Assembly: GCA_037447655.1 (NCBI GenBank)
Contig: JBBHKE010002548.1
Coordinates: forward strand, 89,442-153,441
Length of the DNA: 64,000 nt
DNA from: Zygnema cylindricum
Lineage: Eukaryota; Streptophyta; Zygnematophyceae; Zygnematales; Zygnemataceae
Reading direction: 5' to 3'
Below, piece after piece: positions 1-12,300 of this stretch. The number at the start of each line of letters is the position of its first letter. Within the stretch, counting starts at the first letter, position 1. The position numbers and the translations under genes were made by a program. A model generated the notes under the pieces. That model did not search any database. It was not told the DNA's origin and saw only the letters and a list, made by a program, of their open reading frames with translations.

Positions 1-97
1 CAAAGGTAAAGAAAACATGTGAAGCCACCAAATCTACTTAGAATAACTGCCAAAACTAAGCAAGTTTACTAAAGATGACATTATACAAAGGGAAAAA

Positions 98-3000
98 CTA
101 CACAACCCTAACAATCTTAACTCCACACCCTCGAAGATTGTGGATGTGGATTGGATCCCTTGGTGGAAGATCTGGGAGGCCCCGCTTCTCATCCGCCACT
201 GTGCTCCGCCGCAGAAGGGCCGCGGCTTGCGCCCGTTGAAGAGCTATTGAAACTCGTTGACGGTAAAACGAAACAAGAAGGCTTCGGGGAGGGCTTTGCG
301 GACCTTGAGACTCAAATGTCTTCTTCGCACAGTTGCGGAGGAAATCATCAAAAGACTTGTCCAAAGTACCAAAAATTTCTGCGGCAAATGGCACAAATTG
401 GTCCGCCCGGTCTTGGTGAGCGTAATCTCTTTCCTTAGAAGTTGCTGCGTCCCAAGCCGCCACGCTTGTATGTACCACCGCATGAGAAGAAACGTGGGTC
501 CCAGTCGGATGCGTGAGGACCACATCACCCAAAGTCCTCCCAGCCCCATGGAGGAAAACCAAGTCAACTCGAGTTCTTCGAAGGCAATTAGACAGAGAGC
601 GAGGAGGTAGTACATGAGAAATTTCGCGCCTCACGGTGTAGCCTGCGTCGATGCCAATTGCAGCATTTGAGTCGCGAACCAAATCATGCGCAACAGTACG
701 TTCACCGCCCCTAGAGCAACGGAGTAGATGAATCCCGTCCTAGTCGATAGGTTGGTTACAAACACAATGGGGTCGCCCAAGAAGCGCAAGTTGAGGCAAA
801 CCCAAACGAAGAAGTACGGCAGATGTGAATTGACGTCAGACGAAGTGTTGAAAACTCGGCGTGGCTTGCAACCAAGCACCAACCCCGGCCCAGAACACGA
901 ACGCAGTCGAGCACGCGATTGAGCAGAAGGTAGCGCGTTTAAAAGGTTATGGAATTCAACGACTGCCAATTGCTCGGTTATACGTTGTTGGAGATGAAAG
1001 TTGTTGTCGGAAATAAGAGTTGGAAATGGTGGAACCTTGTTTTGTGCATCAGATGGGAGGAGTGCACGCGCAGTGAGAAGAGTCTCATGAAAAGGAAAAA
1101 GGTTTTCCTCCACCTTAGGGACAACTAGGGCGAGGATTCGAACGTCATCGACGATAAATCGAGAGGTGATGGTAGGTGCCACTAAAGCCCAACTACCCAA
1201 ATATGCCGTCGGAGCAACTCTAGCCACGGGAATCAAACCTAAACCGCCATTCGAAATAGGGAGACTTGCTTGTTGGCGAGCAAACGAGCCCTCTAGCCGA
1301 TCAAAAATCCCATGCCCAACGAGGTGGTGGAGTACGCTGAAAATTTTGTCGTCGAAGTCCTTAAGAGAAGACAAAAATGAGGGCGTTGGTGGGACAGTTG
1401 AGCAAGATAAAGAGGACGTTGAGCAAAACAACGAGTGAAGATTGCGAAAGCCACTTGGGAGTCGGAGAGCTTAAGAAGGTAATCCGAGTGCGAGAGGTCC
1501 TCCAATAAAGCATCACTAACAACCTGGTTCACAAACGATGGGGTGCCAATAGGAGATCCCAAAGCTTTAATTCCCTCTGTTGAAGACGCGATTCGAAAAC
1601 CCATAGGGACGGGGTAGTTAGAAGGTAAGCCTTGGGGGCACCACGCTACACATTTAGATGGCTTTATTGATAAACAGATCTTACAAAGTTGCTCTGCAAA
1701 ATGTGTGAAGGCAGACAAAACCTGGTCACGGGGACCGACAATATGCGTATCATCCGCAATCGAAGGGAATAAATAACCTGGAAAAGCCGCAGCAGAGTCC
1801 CGCAATGCCTGAAGATGAGCCAACGCAAAGAGGGGTGCCCCTAAAGGATCACCCTGGCGAGTGCCAGTCGCAGATTCTAAAGTGGCAACATCACCAAAGG
1901 GACCGCCAAGAGGAAAGATGAGGGGGCTTGGACGAGAATAAAAGGTACGCACAAAAGGGAAAATCTGGTTAATTGGCGATGGAGCATGCCTTAATTCTCG
2001 AAAGATAACATTACGACTAACCGTGTTAAATGCGTTGGCAACATCCACTTGAAGGACCACCCAGTCCGGATGGAGGTCTAGAAGAGCCCGAAGGCCATGA
2101 ACAACTGCCTCACAACCTCCCTTGGTAGCGACTCTAAACTGGTGCGGTATAAAGTGGTCATGGAAGGCCCCTTGAAGTTGAATACACATTGCACGAGCCA
2201 CCAATCGGTACAAAACCTCTCCAATAGCAATAGGACGAATGCCGCCAGCTGGTTTGGAAACAGCAACGAGACGTGCTGCAGAAAGAAGTGGTATAACATG
2301 GTGAGGGACGTCCCCCCGAGCCACCCCAAAAGCCACTTTAAAGAAAAGGTCAAAACCTTGAGAGGGGGTCTCAGGAGGAAATACATCTCGTAGGAGTTCA
2401 TAAACCATGCCAGATGGGCCTCCCGCCGAAAGATGAGGAGACCGAACTAATGCTTTTGTAAATGCGTCTCGCTCTAAGTTAAAAGACTCGAGTGGATCAT
2501 GCACCTCAACGAAAGGAAGGATCTCGTCACGGGTAGGAGGATGGAGCAAAAGCAAATCTTCAACTGTTGCCTCTGATGACGAAGACGGGGTGAAGGGTCG
2601 AAGCGTACGAGCAGCTCGAGAAAAATCTCTAGAACGACCAAGGTGGATCGCCCGATGTTATCTCGCTATGGAGCCTGGAAGTGGGGCATGACGCTTAGGA
2701 GGGGACCTGGAAAGACCTATGACACGATCCGTGTGCTCATGTTGCAATGACTCCCAATCTCCCCTCAAAAATCGTTGGCAACGAGCCTTCGTCTCACGAG
2801 CCCCGCTTGCACCCCCCCTTGTTGGCAAAACCAAAACCCAAAGAGGAAATAGGAGCACTAAGTGCCATGCCGCGTCGTTGGCGATGTCTTTAGCCAATAA
2901 TGCTAAAGGAAATCGAAGAGCCGTTTGGACAAAATCACGAAGATTGCTTAGGATACGAGTGTACAATCGAGGGCGTGGATAACCCAAGTGATAACACCCT

Positions 3001-3578
3001 AGAACGTCGAGACGACGAACATATTGCCAATCAGCAGGAGATGGTTGTTGACGAACAATTGGTGGAGAAGGCTGGCCCTTGTCGGGGGGCGGGATGCCTT
3101 TAGGAGTAAAAGAACATGACTTCAAATGCCTCGACAAACCGCCACCCGCCACATATAGCCTTGCACACTGGTGACAAGGCACCCTAGTTGGACCAATATT
3201 TGATGGTGAAGGCAACGAAGGTGGTTGAGAAAGAGGGATGGGATGCAAAGGTGGAGAATGCTCTTGAAAATGGGGTGGACTATAAGGGGCAACAATGGGA
3301 GGGGAGGCTCTTTGCTTAAAGGTGGGGATGAAATAGGGTTTGTAAAAGGTATTGTTGGTGTGATATCAGGGGGATGTTCAACCCCACACGGGCCTCAAGG
3401 GTTGGGAATGATGGAGGGAACCGTGGGTGGGGGTAATTCTACAGTGGGGAGGGGGAGAGTGGTGCCCTGGGAGGTGGGAAGCAAAGGATTAAAGGTCTCA
3501 TCTGCGGTGATCAAACGTGGCCGCGCGTGATCTAGACGGCGACGGGGAACGTGACGCACGCCGTTTGTGAGGGGCCAT
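98..3578 (-). pseudogene. LINE polyprotein, broken by one stop and several frameshifts
   Basis: Read on the minus strand. A basic, Ser/Arg-rich start (ATG at 3578, MAPHKRRASRSPSPSRS) is followed, after a frameshift, by proline-rich sequence. A CxxC..HxxxC zinc finger lies at 3176-3110. An in-frame TAA at 2656-2658 interrupts a frame that is otherwise open to 1293. RT motifs in order are QVDVANAFNTVS, TGTRQGDPLGAPLFAL and SIADDTHIV (catalytic Asp pair). The frame shifts near 1380-1430, continues through SNGGLGL to about 720, and shifts again. The last part (682-98) has the VDLVF...DVVL...KERDY spacing expected of a restriction-like nuclease, ending in a conserved FVPFAAE block. The order of domains is certain. 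The exact start and the shift points are approximate. Confidence 0.85.
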
Positions 3579-3790
3579 AAGAGCAAGAGTCAGTGGATGG
3601 CGAGCGCTTGTGTTGCTGCGCGCTTGGTGGTATTGCACAATTCTCTCGGAAAGCTCCCTTCGCTGGAGTGTTCTGGGTGGAAGGGTAAAATCCGCCCGCA
3701 AAGCTCTCCTTGGTGGGCCCGAGTAGGTAAAGTAAAAAAGGAAATAAAACAGGCTCTTTGGGTGACAAAAGGAAGATAGTCGAAAAAACT

Positions 3791-4270
3791 TGCGGCCGAG
3801 AAAAAGAAAAAGGAAATCGGCCGAAATTGGGAGAAGCGATTACAAAAAGACTAGAGAACGGATGGAGCTGATTCGCCCACGAATAGGAAGGTCTTTGAAA
3901 ATACTCTCTGTAGAGTATCTGCACGCCAAATTTGGCGAAAGACACTTGAAGAAAATGAGAAAAAACCTTAAGAGGAAATTACGACTAAAGCTTTTGGAAA
4001 AGTGTCATCAAAAAACAATTCCCTCCAATACGAGCTGATCGTACGTAATCTTGATGCCTTACTAATTTCTCGCCAAATTGGGCGGCCAAGATGGCAAGAG
4101 ATGGCCACAAAAAGTAAGAAAGAAATCGGCCGAAACTTGCAGACTCGATTAATGGAAAACGGGAGAGCGGATGGAAATATTTTGCTAGCCAATAGAAAGG
4201 TTTTTGAAAATACGTTTTTTTAAGTACCTGTGCGCCAAATTTGACGCCGGATACACAAAGAGATGGTCAA
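3791..4270 (-). repeat. Tandem 5' monomers of the LINE (about 290-bp offset)
   Basis: Two related segments begin at 3791 and 4081. Shared landmarks, in order, are GCGGCC, GAAATCGGCCGAAA, GCGGATGG/ACGGATGG, an AATAGRAAGGT block, TTTGAAAATAC and GCGCCAAATTTG/CACGCCAAATTTGG. Repeated promoter monomers at a 5' end are known in some LINEs, such as rodent L1. A promoter role here is inferred. Confidence 0.6.
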
Positions 4271-4640
4271 AAAACCCTAGCTGGAAGCCATGGCCGAAGC
4301 TTCTGGAAGAAACCACCGATGCCAAATCAGTTAAAGGAGAGTGGACGACCTTATGAAATCAAAAGCGTACGACCACCAGTGAACAGGAGCGCACCGTGCA
4401 GCACTTCGTCCGTACCGGATGTGGTTCGGATGAGGCTCGGATGCGGATCCATTTTCTTTACACCCCTCCGAGTGGACTGCTTTCCTTAAGACCCTAAACC
4501 CCTCTGGGAATCGATTTTTAGCCACGGTTCTGACCGTACCATCGCTGCATCGTACCGACGCTGAAATAAAAACGTTTTTAGGGTTCCGAGGATTGGCGAG
4601 GCGAATAGGGAGCTAGAGTGAGGAGTTTTAGGGTTCGAAG
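4271..4640. other. Spacer between the LINE and the duplicated block
   Basis: No gene seen. The stretch is moderately GC-rich and includes several degenerate TTTAGGG/CCCTAAA-like words (near 4273, 4493, 4579 and 4626). Confidence 0.5.
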
Positions 4641-5352
4641 GCTCGGGAAGGCAAAGGAAAGATGGGCGGCGAGGGAGATAGGCGGGGAGGGGACGCACGG
4701 GAGGAATAGGGCGACAGATCAGGAACTAAAGCTGGTAACTTTTGCCCAATTCTCTCTCTCTCTCTCTCCATCTTTCCCTCTCTCCCACCGCTTTTCTTTT
4801 CTTTTTTTCTTGTCTTGTCCTTTTTTCTCTCTTTTCCATTCCTTTCCTTTCCTCTCCTATCTATTTTTTTCCTATTCATTCCTTTCCCTTCCATTCTCTT
4901 CCCTTCCTTCCCTTCCCTTCCCTCTCCTTCCCTTCCCTTCCCTTTCCTCCCCTTTCCTTCCCTTCCCTTCCCTTCCCTTCCCTTCCCTTTCGTTTCCATC
5001 CCTATCCTTTTTCCTTTCCTTTCCTCTCGTCTCCTCTCCTTTCCTTTCCATTCTTTTCCTTCCCTTTCTTCCTTCCCTTTCCTCTCCGTCCTTCTTCCTT
5101 TCCTTGCCTTCTCTTGTCTTGACTTTCCTGTCCTTTTGTTTCTCCTTTCCGTTCCACTTCCCTTTCATTTCGTCTTATCTGCAGTTTCCTTTCCCTCGTC
5201 CATTCCTTTCCTTTCCTTATCTTTTTTTTCTTGCCCTTTCCTCTTTGTCTTTTTCTTTTTTTTAACCTTTTTGCAGGTGCCAGCTGGCAGTTGCGCCTTT
5301 CCGGGCAGGCGGCAGTTTGCGGGCGATTTCCTCCTGGCCTTATTTTGGCACT

Positions 5353-5430
5353 GGGGGGGGGGGGGGGGGGGGGGGGGGAGGGGGGGGGGAGGGAGGGGGA
5401 GGGGGAGTGAGAGGGGAGTGCGAGGGCAAG
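5353..5430 (+). repeat. Poly-G tract with G-quadruplex potential
   Basis: A run of 26 G (5353-5378) is followed by further G8-G10 and GGGA runs. It occurs only in copy 1 of the duplication; copy 2 has a short GCGGGGAAGG stretch at the matching place. Slippage or assembly error could change the length. Confidence 0.8.
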
Positions 5431-5892
5431 CCGAGGAGGGCGGGAGGCTTTTTTTGAAAATGAGATATGCTGTTCGATGTTTCCGATCGCCTCCCTCTCC
5501 CTCCGAAACCGGCCGACTTCCCTGTGTGACGTCACAGTTTGAGTGAGTGTAAAGCAGCCAATGAGACAAAAACTATTGTGACAGTGACATCTTGATCAGC
5601 AGTGATTGGCCAAGGACAAGAGTTGAATGATTCTGGCATGGAGGTGCAAGAGGACAGAAGGGGAACGCGGGAATCAAAATCTAGTCCATCGCCTTAATCA
5701 TGAAGCCACAAACTAGATGATGAGCTAAATGTGGCACTAATTTTTTACTGTGCAAAATCGTTTTTAAAAAATCTGCGATTTTAATCCTCGAATGAATGGA
5801 AGTTGAGGTTTTTTGCAGAGCAATTGTTCACTATTTGTACGGTTTTTGTCCATAATTACTTTTAAAAGGAAGAGTGAGAGAGAAGGAGAGCT

Positions 5893-5894
<2 letters not shown>

Positions 5895-5967
<73 letters not shown>
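5895..5967. repeat. (CT)n microsatellite
   Basis: A perfect run of 73 bases. The matching site of copy 2 (about 7587-7601) has only a short run. Confidence 0.95.
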
Positions 5968-5972
<5 letters not shown>

Positions 5973-6034
5973 CAGTTCTTTTTTTTCTTTTTTTACACAA
6001 TCTTTTCTTTGTTTTCTGTTTTCTTTTTGATCAG

Positions 6035-6098
6035 CAGGGATTTCTCCAATTTCTGGAACATATGGCTGAGCCTCGTGACCCTGAATATTTCTCCGCCT
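6035..6098 (+). CDS. Candidate exon of the DOA10/MARCH6-like gene
   Basis: An acceptor-like pyrimidine stretch ending in GATCAG precedes 6035, and a GTAACT donor follows 6098. Read in phase 0 it encodes QGFLQFLEHMAEPRDPEYFS. This resembles the family block of the form GVLxFLxxxxDPxxxP that precedes a membrane helix in MARCH6 and plant SUD1. The middle exons expected between here and 9364 were not found. The same sequence also contains a 14-residue ORF (ATG 6062, stop 6106), so a short leader peptide is an alternative. Confidence 0.35.
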
Positions 6099-6109
6099 GT
6101 AACTAAGTG

Positions 6110-9100
6110 GTGAGGAACTTTTGACAAATTTTTGAAGACATTTTGTTATTTTTATGGGGATTTTTTATGGATTTTGTGATTTATTTGGATTTTTTTTCTT
6201 GTGATTATTCAACTCGTAGTTTCTGCGACAAAATTGCACCAGAATTAGTGTGGAAAAATGACGAGGAGTTCTGGGGTTCCTTGTGACATGTTTTGAATTT
6301 TTTATGGAATATGTTTGGTTTTTTGGGGGGATTTCTCAACCCGAGCCTTCCTCATTCCTGTTTTTGCACAGGAATTAGTGTGGGTTAGAGCCGAAGAGCG
6401 ATAAGGTTGTTCGAGGTTTTTTTTAAGGTTTTTTTTTTGGGGTTTTTTGGGGATTTTTTTGAGAATTTTCTGGGGTTTTTTGGGATTGATTTGTGATTTT
6501 TTTGGTGTTTTTTTTTTTTTTTTTATTATTTTTTAGGGTTTTTTTGGGAGGCGGGGAGGGCCTCCCGGGAGGAATAGGGCGACAGTACAGGAACTAAAGC
6601 TGGTAAATTTTTCCCAATTCTCTCTCCCTCTCTCTCTCTCTCCCTCTCTCCCTCACTCCCACCGCTTTTCCTTTCTTTTTACTTCTCCTGTCCTTTTTTC
6701 TCTCTTTTCCATTCCTTTCCTTTCCTCTCCTATCTTTTTTTTTCCTATTCATTACTTTCCCTTCCCTTCGCTTCCCTTCCCTTCCCTTCCCTTCCATTCC
6801 CTTCCCTTCCCTTTCCTTCCCTTTCCTTTTTCCTTTCCTTTTCTTTCCTTTCCTCTCGTCTCCTCTCCTTTCCTTTCCTTTCTTTTCCATTCCTCCCCTT
6901 CCTTCTTCCTTTCCTTGCCTTGCCTTGCCTTGTCTTGACTTTCCTGTCCTTTTTTTTTTTTCCTTTCCGTTCCACTTTCCTTTCATTTCGTTTTATCTGC
7001 AGTTTCCTTTCGTTTTTTCGCAGTTGCGCCTTTTCGGGAAGGTGGCGATTTGCGGGCGATTCCGTTTTTTGCGATTTCCTCCTGGTCTTATTTTGGCAGC
7101 GGGGAAGGAATCGCGCCCACGCGACCGCGAGGGCAAGCGGAGGAGGGCGGGAGGCTTTTTTTGAAAATGAGATATGCTGTTCGATGTTTTCGATCGCCTC
7201 CCTCTCCCTCCGAAATCGGCCGACTTCCCTGTGTGACGTCACATTTAGAGTGAGTGTTAAAGCAGCCAATGAGACAAAAACTATTGTCACAGTCACATCT
7301 TTAGCAGCAGTGATTTACCAAGGACAAGAGTTGACTCATTCTGACATGAAGTTTCAAGAGTACAGAAGGTGAAGGCTGGAATCATAATCTAGTCCATCAT
7401 CTTAATCAGGCCACAAACGAGACGATGCGCTATGTGTGGCACTATTTTTTTACGGTGCAAAATCTGCGTTTTTAATCCTCGAATGAATGGAAGTTGAGGT
7501 TTTTTGCAGAGCAATTGTTCACTATTTGTACGGTTTTAGTCCATAATTACTTCTATAAAGAAGAGTGAGAGAGAAGGAGAGGTGGTCTCTCTCTCTCTCT
7601 TTCCAGTTTTTATTTTTTATTTTTTCTACACTATCTTTTCTTTGTTTTCTGTTTTCTTTTTGATTGGCATGGATTTCTCCAATTTGTTGAACATATGGCT
7701 GAGCCTCGTGACCCTGAATATTTCTCCGCCTGTTATTAAGTGGTGAGGAACTTTTGGCATTTTTTTAAAGATATTTTGTTATTTTTATGGGGCTTTTATA
7801 TGGATTTTTTGGATTTTCTGGATATATTTTTTCGGGATTCGTCAACTCATAGTTTCTGTGACAAAATTGCACCAGAATTAGTGTGGAATAGGGTGGAAAA
7901 ATGATGAGGACTTTCTGGGGTTTTTTAGGGATGTTTTAATTTTTTTTTTCAAATATTTTCGTTTTCTTTGGGGGGGGTTTTCTTGACCCCGCACTTTTTT
8001 TTGCACCCGAATTAGTGTGGTTTGAGCTGGAAAGAATAAGGTTTGTTCGAGGATCTCTTTTTACGCTTTATTGCGTTTTTTCTGGGTATTTTTTTGGATT
8101 TCTTAGGGATTTTTTTGGGGCTTTTTGGGGGAAGTTTTATAGGGGGGGGGATGACTACAGAATAGAGTTTGAAGGTTTTGGGTCTTTTTGTGAAAAATGT
8201 GCACAATATTTAGTGTAGATTAAGAGGGGATGTTTGTTTTTTTGGTTTTTTTTTTTTGTTTTTTTTTTTTTTTTTGTTCTGGATTTTTTGCTATTTCTTT
8301 GAAAAAAAATTCGGCCTATTTTTGTATTTTTTCAAACGTTTATTCAGTTTTTTTTCTGTTTTTCGGGATTTCTCAACTGTTACTTTCTGCAATGGCTCAT
8401 GCACCAGAATTGGTGTTGAATAGATAAAACAAATATGCAGATTTGTTTATTTATTCATTTCTGTGTTTTTTTTAGTTAATGATTTAGTTTATCAATGTAT
8501 TCGCCCTTTTTTCGGTATCTCAAGCACCAGTATTAGTGGGATCAGGTGGAATGATGCATTTTTTTGTTGTTTTCGTTTTTTTTGTTATCTTTATTTACTG
8601 ATCAATAATTTATTTGAGTACCCTGGATGTTTAGTCCCGTGGTCATATTTCTACCTCAATTTTTCTTTTTTGTCAATTAATTAACTAATCAACTAATCAG
8701 TTAAGAACCCAGGATGTTTAGTCCCGTCATTGTATTTTTTTTGGGTTAATTTTTAACCAATTGGATTTTTTGTTCTGTTGACGTATTTCTACTTTGCTTT
8801 TCTTTATTTTTATAATGTTAATTTTAATCAACTAATTAATTATTTAATTTACGTATTTTTACCATTTTTTTTTTTTTTTCTGCTAAGCAAAACCAATCAA
8901 TTAATTAACCTATTAGTTGTTAAAAAAAATGTAGATTTGTTTATTTATCATTATAATTTTTTTTGTTGTTACTTATTTGATCAATCAACTTATTTGTCCT
9001 TTCTGCGGTATCTCAAGCACCACAATTAGCGTGGATCAGGTGGAAAGTATGCAAATTTTTGTTTTTTGTCTTTTGTTTTTTGTTATCTTTGTTTACTGAT

Positions 9101-9363
9101 TAATAATTTATTTACGTACCCTGGATGTTTTGTCCCGTGGTTATGTTTCTACCTTAACTCTTCTTTTTGGTTAATTTTAATCTATTACGAACCTTCTGGG
9201 GACATTTGGGAGACATTTTGGAACTTTTTTCTGGAACATCAAATTTAAGAAATGCCAGGAAGGTTTTGGAATCATTTTGGGAACAATTTAGGAACATTTT
9301 GGGACTACTTGAAGAATATTTTTAAGAATATTCTTGGAACAATTTGGGATTTTTTTGGAACAG
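6110..9363. other. T-rich intron-like DNA with a degenerate long-period repeat
   Basis: This stretch is strongly T-rich on the plus strand and has no convincing gene. A block with the core GCACCAGAATTAGTGTGG recurs in diverged form near 6238, 6372, 7870, 8008, 8203, 8402, 8527 and 9017, often after a TTTCTCAAC or TCTCAAGC word. Related ACCCTGGATGTTTxGTCCCGT blocks occur near 8621, 8708 and 9119. Confidence 0.55.
7668..7731 (+). pseudogene. Second copy of the candidate exon, acceptor lost
   Basis: Encodes nearly the same peptide as 6035-6098 (HGFLQFVEHMAEPRDPEYFS). The preceding acceptor has changed from GATCAG to GATTGG, and the donor from GTAACT to GTTATT. The peptide is conserved while the splice signals have decayed, as expected of an unused duplicate. 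Confidence 0.45.
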
Positions 9364-12300
9364 GGACACATTTGTGGGTCGTCTGGTTCTGTTAGTGGTG
9401 GTCACCTGGATGACACTTGTCATTTGCAATCCTGCAATTTTATTGGTTCCCGTCGGTATCGGAAGTTGGGTTTTCCGTCACATCACTCGTCTTCCCTTCA
9501 CTTATGGGGCACGATGCAACGGTGAGTTTTTCCGTTTCCGTTTCCATTTCCATTTCTGTTTCCGTTCTTGTTTATGTTTTTTTTCTGTTTCTGTTTCCTT
9601 TTCATTTCCGTTTCCGTTGCTGTTTTTGTTTTTACCTATTTTCAACATCTGTTTCTCTTTGTGAAAGCAGAGCAGTAAGTGTGTTATTTATAATGTTGTA
9701 CATCGACGACTTTTTCTTGATGTTGGATACGGGGAATTTTTTGACCCTCGATAGACCCCTTTCTGAATCGTGCTCGATATCTGATAATCGGTTTGAAAAA
9801 CAAAATGGACGAATGAATAGAAAAATAAACCTTGGTTCTCCATATATTAGTTGTTAGAAAACAAATTTAGCACTAAGAATCCGGTGTAAATTGTAAAAAA
9901 ATCTCATCGCCTTAATGTCGGGCGCAATACGATTTCCTCAAGCCTACCGCAAGGTTCATCGCCTCGGACTTAAAATAATGACGGTCTAGCCGAGTTCAAT
10001 GTGCTTGTAATAGTCGTGCTCAAAAGTACGAAAAAAATATTTCATGTAGTATATCAATGGCCGAAAATACTAGTTCATCTTACAAAAGGCCAATTCTTTT
10101 TTTTCTTATCGGTTTTCAAGTGGCCCGTTCATTTAAAAAACATTGCTGTCCAAATCCTAGAAATATCGGTGACCAGATAAGTCAGTTTTTGACGAATAGA
10201 AAATATTTACCGAACCAAATTTTATTCCAAGGGGGGATCTTACAGCATATACCCTAAAGGCAGAAGAAGCATGTAGGCTTTGCTGGATGCTAGCGGGCTA
10301 TTGAGGTATAACTGGATGGCTGGAGCGTACTCAATTATTGGTGTATCTGTCCGTAATCTTCAGTACTGTGACCTTCAGTTCACTCTGTGTCACATTTTGT
10401 AGGATTTTGTTTTTTTGTTCATTTCTGCTGGCAGTTCCCTCTGTTGATACTGTACCTCCTGGCACGTATCATGCATCGCGTATCGAATATCGTGCTCAGT
10501 ATGTATTTTGTGATACAAATTTAAACAGCCGTTGATACTAGTGCTCTGTATCGGTAAATTTCCTATTGCGATAATTCCGATAACGGATATTATTGCATAT
10601 CGAATGGCAAAGGGGCCTGATGTATTGCTCCGGGACGAATAAATTCGTTATCTCCGATATATATGTAAGTATATAGTGTTACTGGACTCTAGTACTACAT
10701 ACTACACAGTATTATACTTTATACAGTATACAGTTTGTCATGTCATGTATTACTATCTGGTCTGCACTTTGTACGGAAATGCAGTACAGACTGCGCAGTA
10801 CTTACTCACAAGAAAGTCCTACCAATGAAAACCTAGTCAGTTGCCGCGATAATTTTTTATCGGCATATTGGGCCTATATATCGGTAAACATCTTGATAAT
10901 TTATTTACAGATACATCGCTTGTCAGTAGTTCAAAAAGAAGGTACATATCTATTATTGGTAGGAGGCTGCCGATGCACAATACTAATTGATTTGATACAC
11001 GATAAGTACATCAAGGATAATTTGATATGATGTACATCACTAGTTTTTATCTATTATTATTTTTATTATTGTTTCTGGTTTGTTACCGTTCCCATTTTTT
11101 GTGTCAGTTTTTTGTCTTTTTAGAGTTTTTTTTTGTGGGAGAGCAATCAGTCGTTTGTCATTTTTTTTCGTCTGTTTTTGTTTATTTCCCGCTGTGAAGA
11201 ACTGTCTATGTCGAGTATTTTGTCTCTTCCCATTTTTCTTGTTTTGTCTTCAAAATTGATGTTTCGTTTTCCTTTCTTTCTAGCATCATTTTTCTATTTT
11301 TTCCTAACACTTTTTGCTGTCTTTTCTTTCCTACTTTTTTCCTTCTTTCTTCCTTTGCACAAAAATCATGGTTCTGACTCTTTTTAGCTCTTTTTTTAAA
11401 CCTTTTTTTGACTATTTTTTGGTGCTTTTGGCTTGTCATTTTTCAGACATACATGCTTTTGGTATCGGTTGTTATGTTTTGTGGGGATCAGTGGCCGGAT
11501 CAAAATGTATTTCGAGTTATCTTCAAACTCACAACGCGAGAGTTTTATATTTTCATGTCCTCAAATGGACCAGAATTGTACTTGAAAGTACCGCTTTATT
11601 AGCACTCTGGGTGACTTGGAAAAACGAGCTATTTTCACAAAAAAAGGAAGGAAAAAAAAGGGAAGGTATAGTTGTTAAAAAAGTGTTAGTTTTTATTTTC
11701 TGTTGTTACCATCTTTCTCTTTGGGTTTTAATAGTTAGTGTAATGAAAGTGAACATCAATCGTTCTTAAAACACGAGTTAGTTTTCTGAATCATGACCTG
11801 ATGTGAAAATATCACTGGTTTTCGATTTCAGGTTTTTTAGGATTCTGTCGATTCCATTGTAATAAAGTATACTCGGGAAAATTTTCACTAAAAATAAACT
11901 CCCACTACACTTTAGTAGTAAAAAAAATAAAAAATCACACCAATTACAGTTATCACTTTTACTGGTTTGATCTTTGGGCCTTTTCGGGTTAAAAAGAATT
12001 GAAGAAAAAAATTCCACCTTAATTGTGGTGATTTCAATTATCAAGTGTTATCTTTTTGCGTTTTTGTGTTAAAATAAAATCCACACTCCTGAAATTGACT
12101 GCGTTGTATTGAGTTTCCATTGATTGTGTTGTACTGTTTATTTTATATATAACTCACGCTATTTGTGATGATTTTGGTGTATGTGTTTGATTTTTTGGCA
12201 TTTGTGGATAATTGCAGCTGGGATTGGTCATCAGTCTTTTATCCCAACTTTTAGTAGTTGTTCCTCTTCGAGTCCCGATCGACAAAAGTCCCGTTATTTT

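Larger units (their letters stand above)
1..4270 (-). mobile_element. Non-LTR retrotransposon (LINE) with C2H2 finger, RT and restriction-like endonuclease, 3' end cut by the window
   Basis: Minus-strand element running from tandem 5' monomers (about 4270-3791) to a 3' UTR that leaves the window at base 1. Seen: a proline-rich N-terminal region with one C2H2 finger, a reverse transcriptase with the ADD catalytic box, a GGLGL motif behind it, and a C-terminal nuclease-like region. Known: this domain order (N-terminal zinc finger, RT, C-terminal PD-(D/E)XK nuclease) is typical of early-branching, often site-specific LINEs of the R2/NeSL/CRE kind. It is GC-richer than its surroundings. A second, 5'-truncated copy lies at 13.6-14.1 kb. 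The coding region is broken, so this copy is probably dead. Confidence 0.85.
4640..8010. repeat. Tandem segmental duplication, unit about 1.65-1.87 kb
   Basis: Copy 1 (about 4690-6330) and copy 2 (about 6555-8010) share, in the same order: GGGCGACAG...AGGAACTAAAGCTGGTAA; a CCTTT-rich pyrimidine tract (4741-5270 and 6610-6960); a short GC-rich core; GAGATATGCTGTTCGATG; a TGTGTGACGTCAC palindrome (CRE-like); AAAGCAGCCAATGAGACAAA (CCAAT box); GCAGAGCAATTGTTCACTA; a CT microsatellite; and an exon-like block at 6035-6098 / 7668-7731. The copies differ by indels, mainly in the simple tracts. This is either a duplicated promoter plus first exon or a duplicated intron plus exon of the gene downstream. 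Confidence 0.85.

Noticed and set aside
4618-5546. Long open frames in several overlapping frames, rich in Ser/Phe/Pro/Leu or Lys/Glu/Gly
   Set aside because: They are translations of CCTTT-type repeats; all six frames stay open and no domain is present.
6062-6106. 14-residue ORF conserved in both copies of the duplication
   Set aside because: The same bases read as part of a spliced DOA10-like exon fit better; conservation follows from recent duplication.
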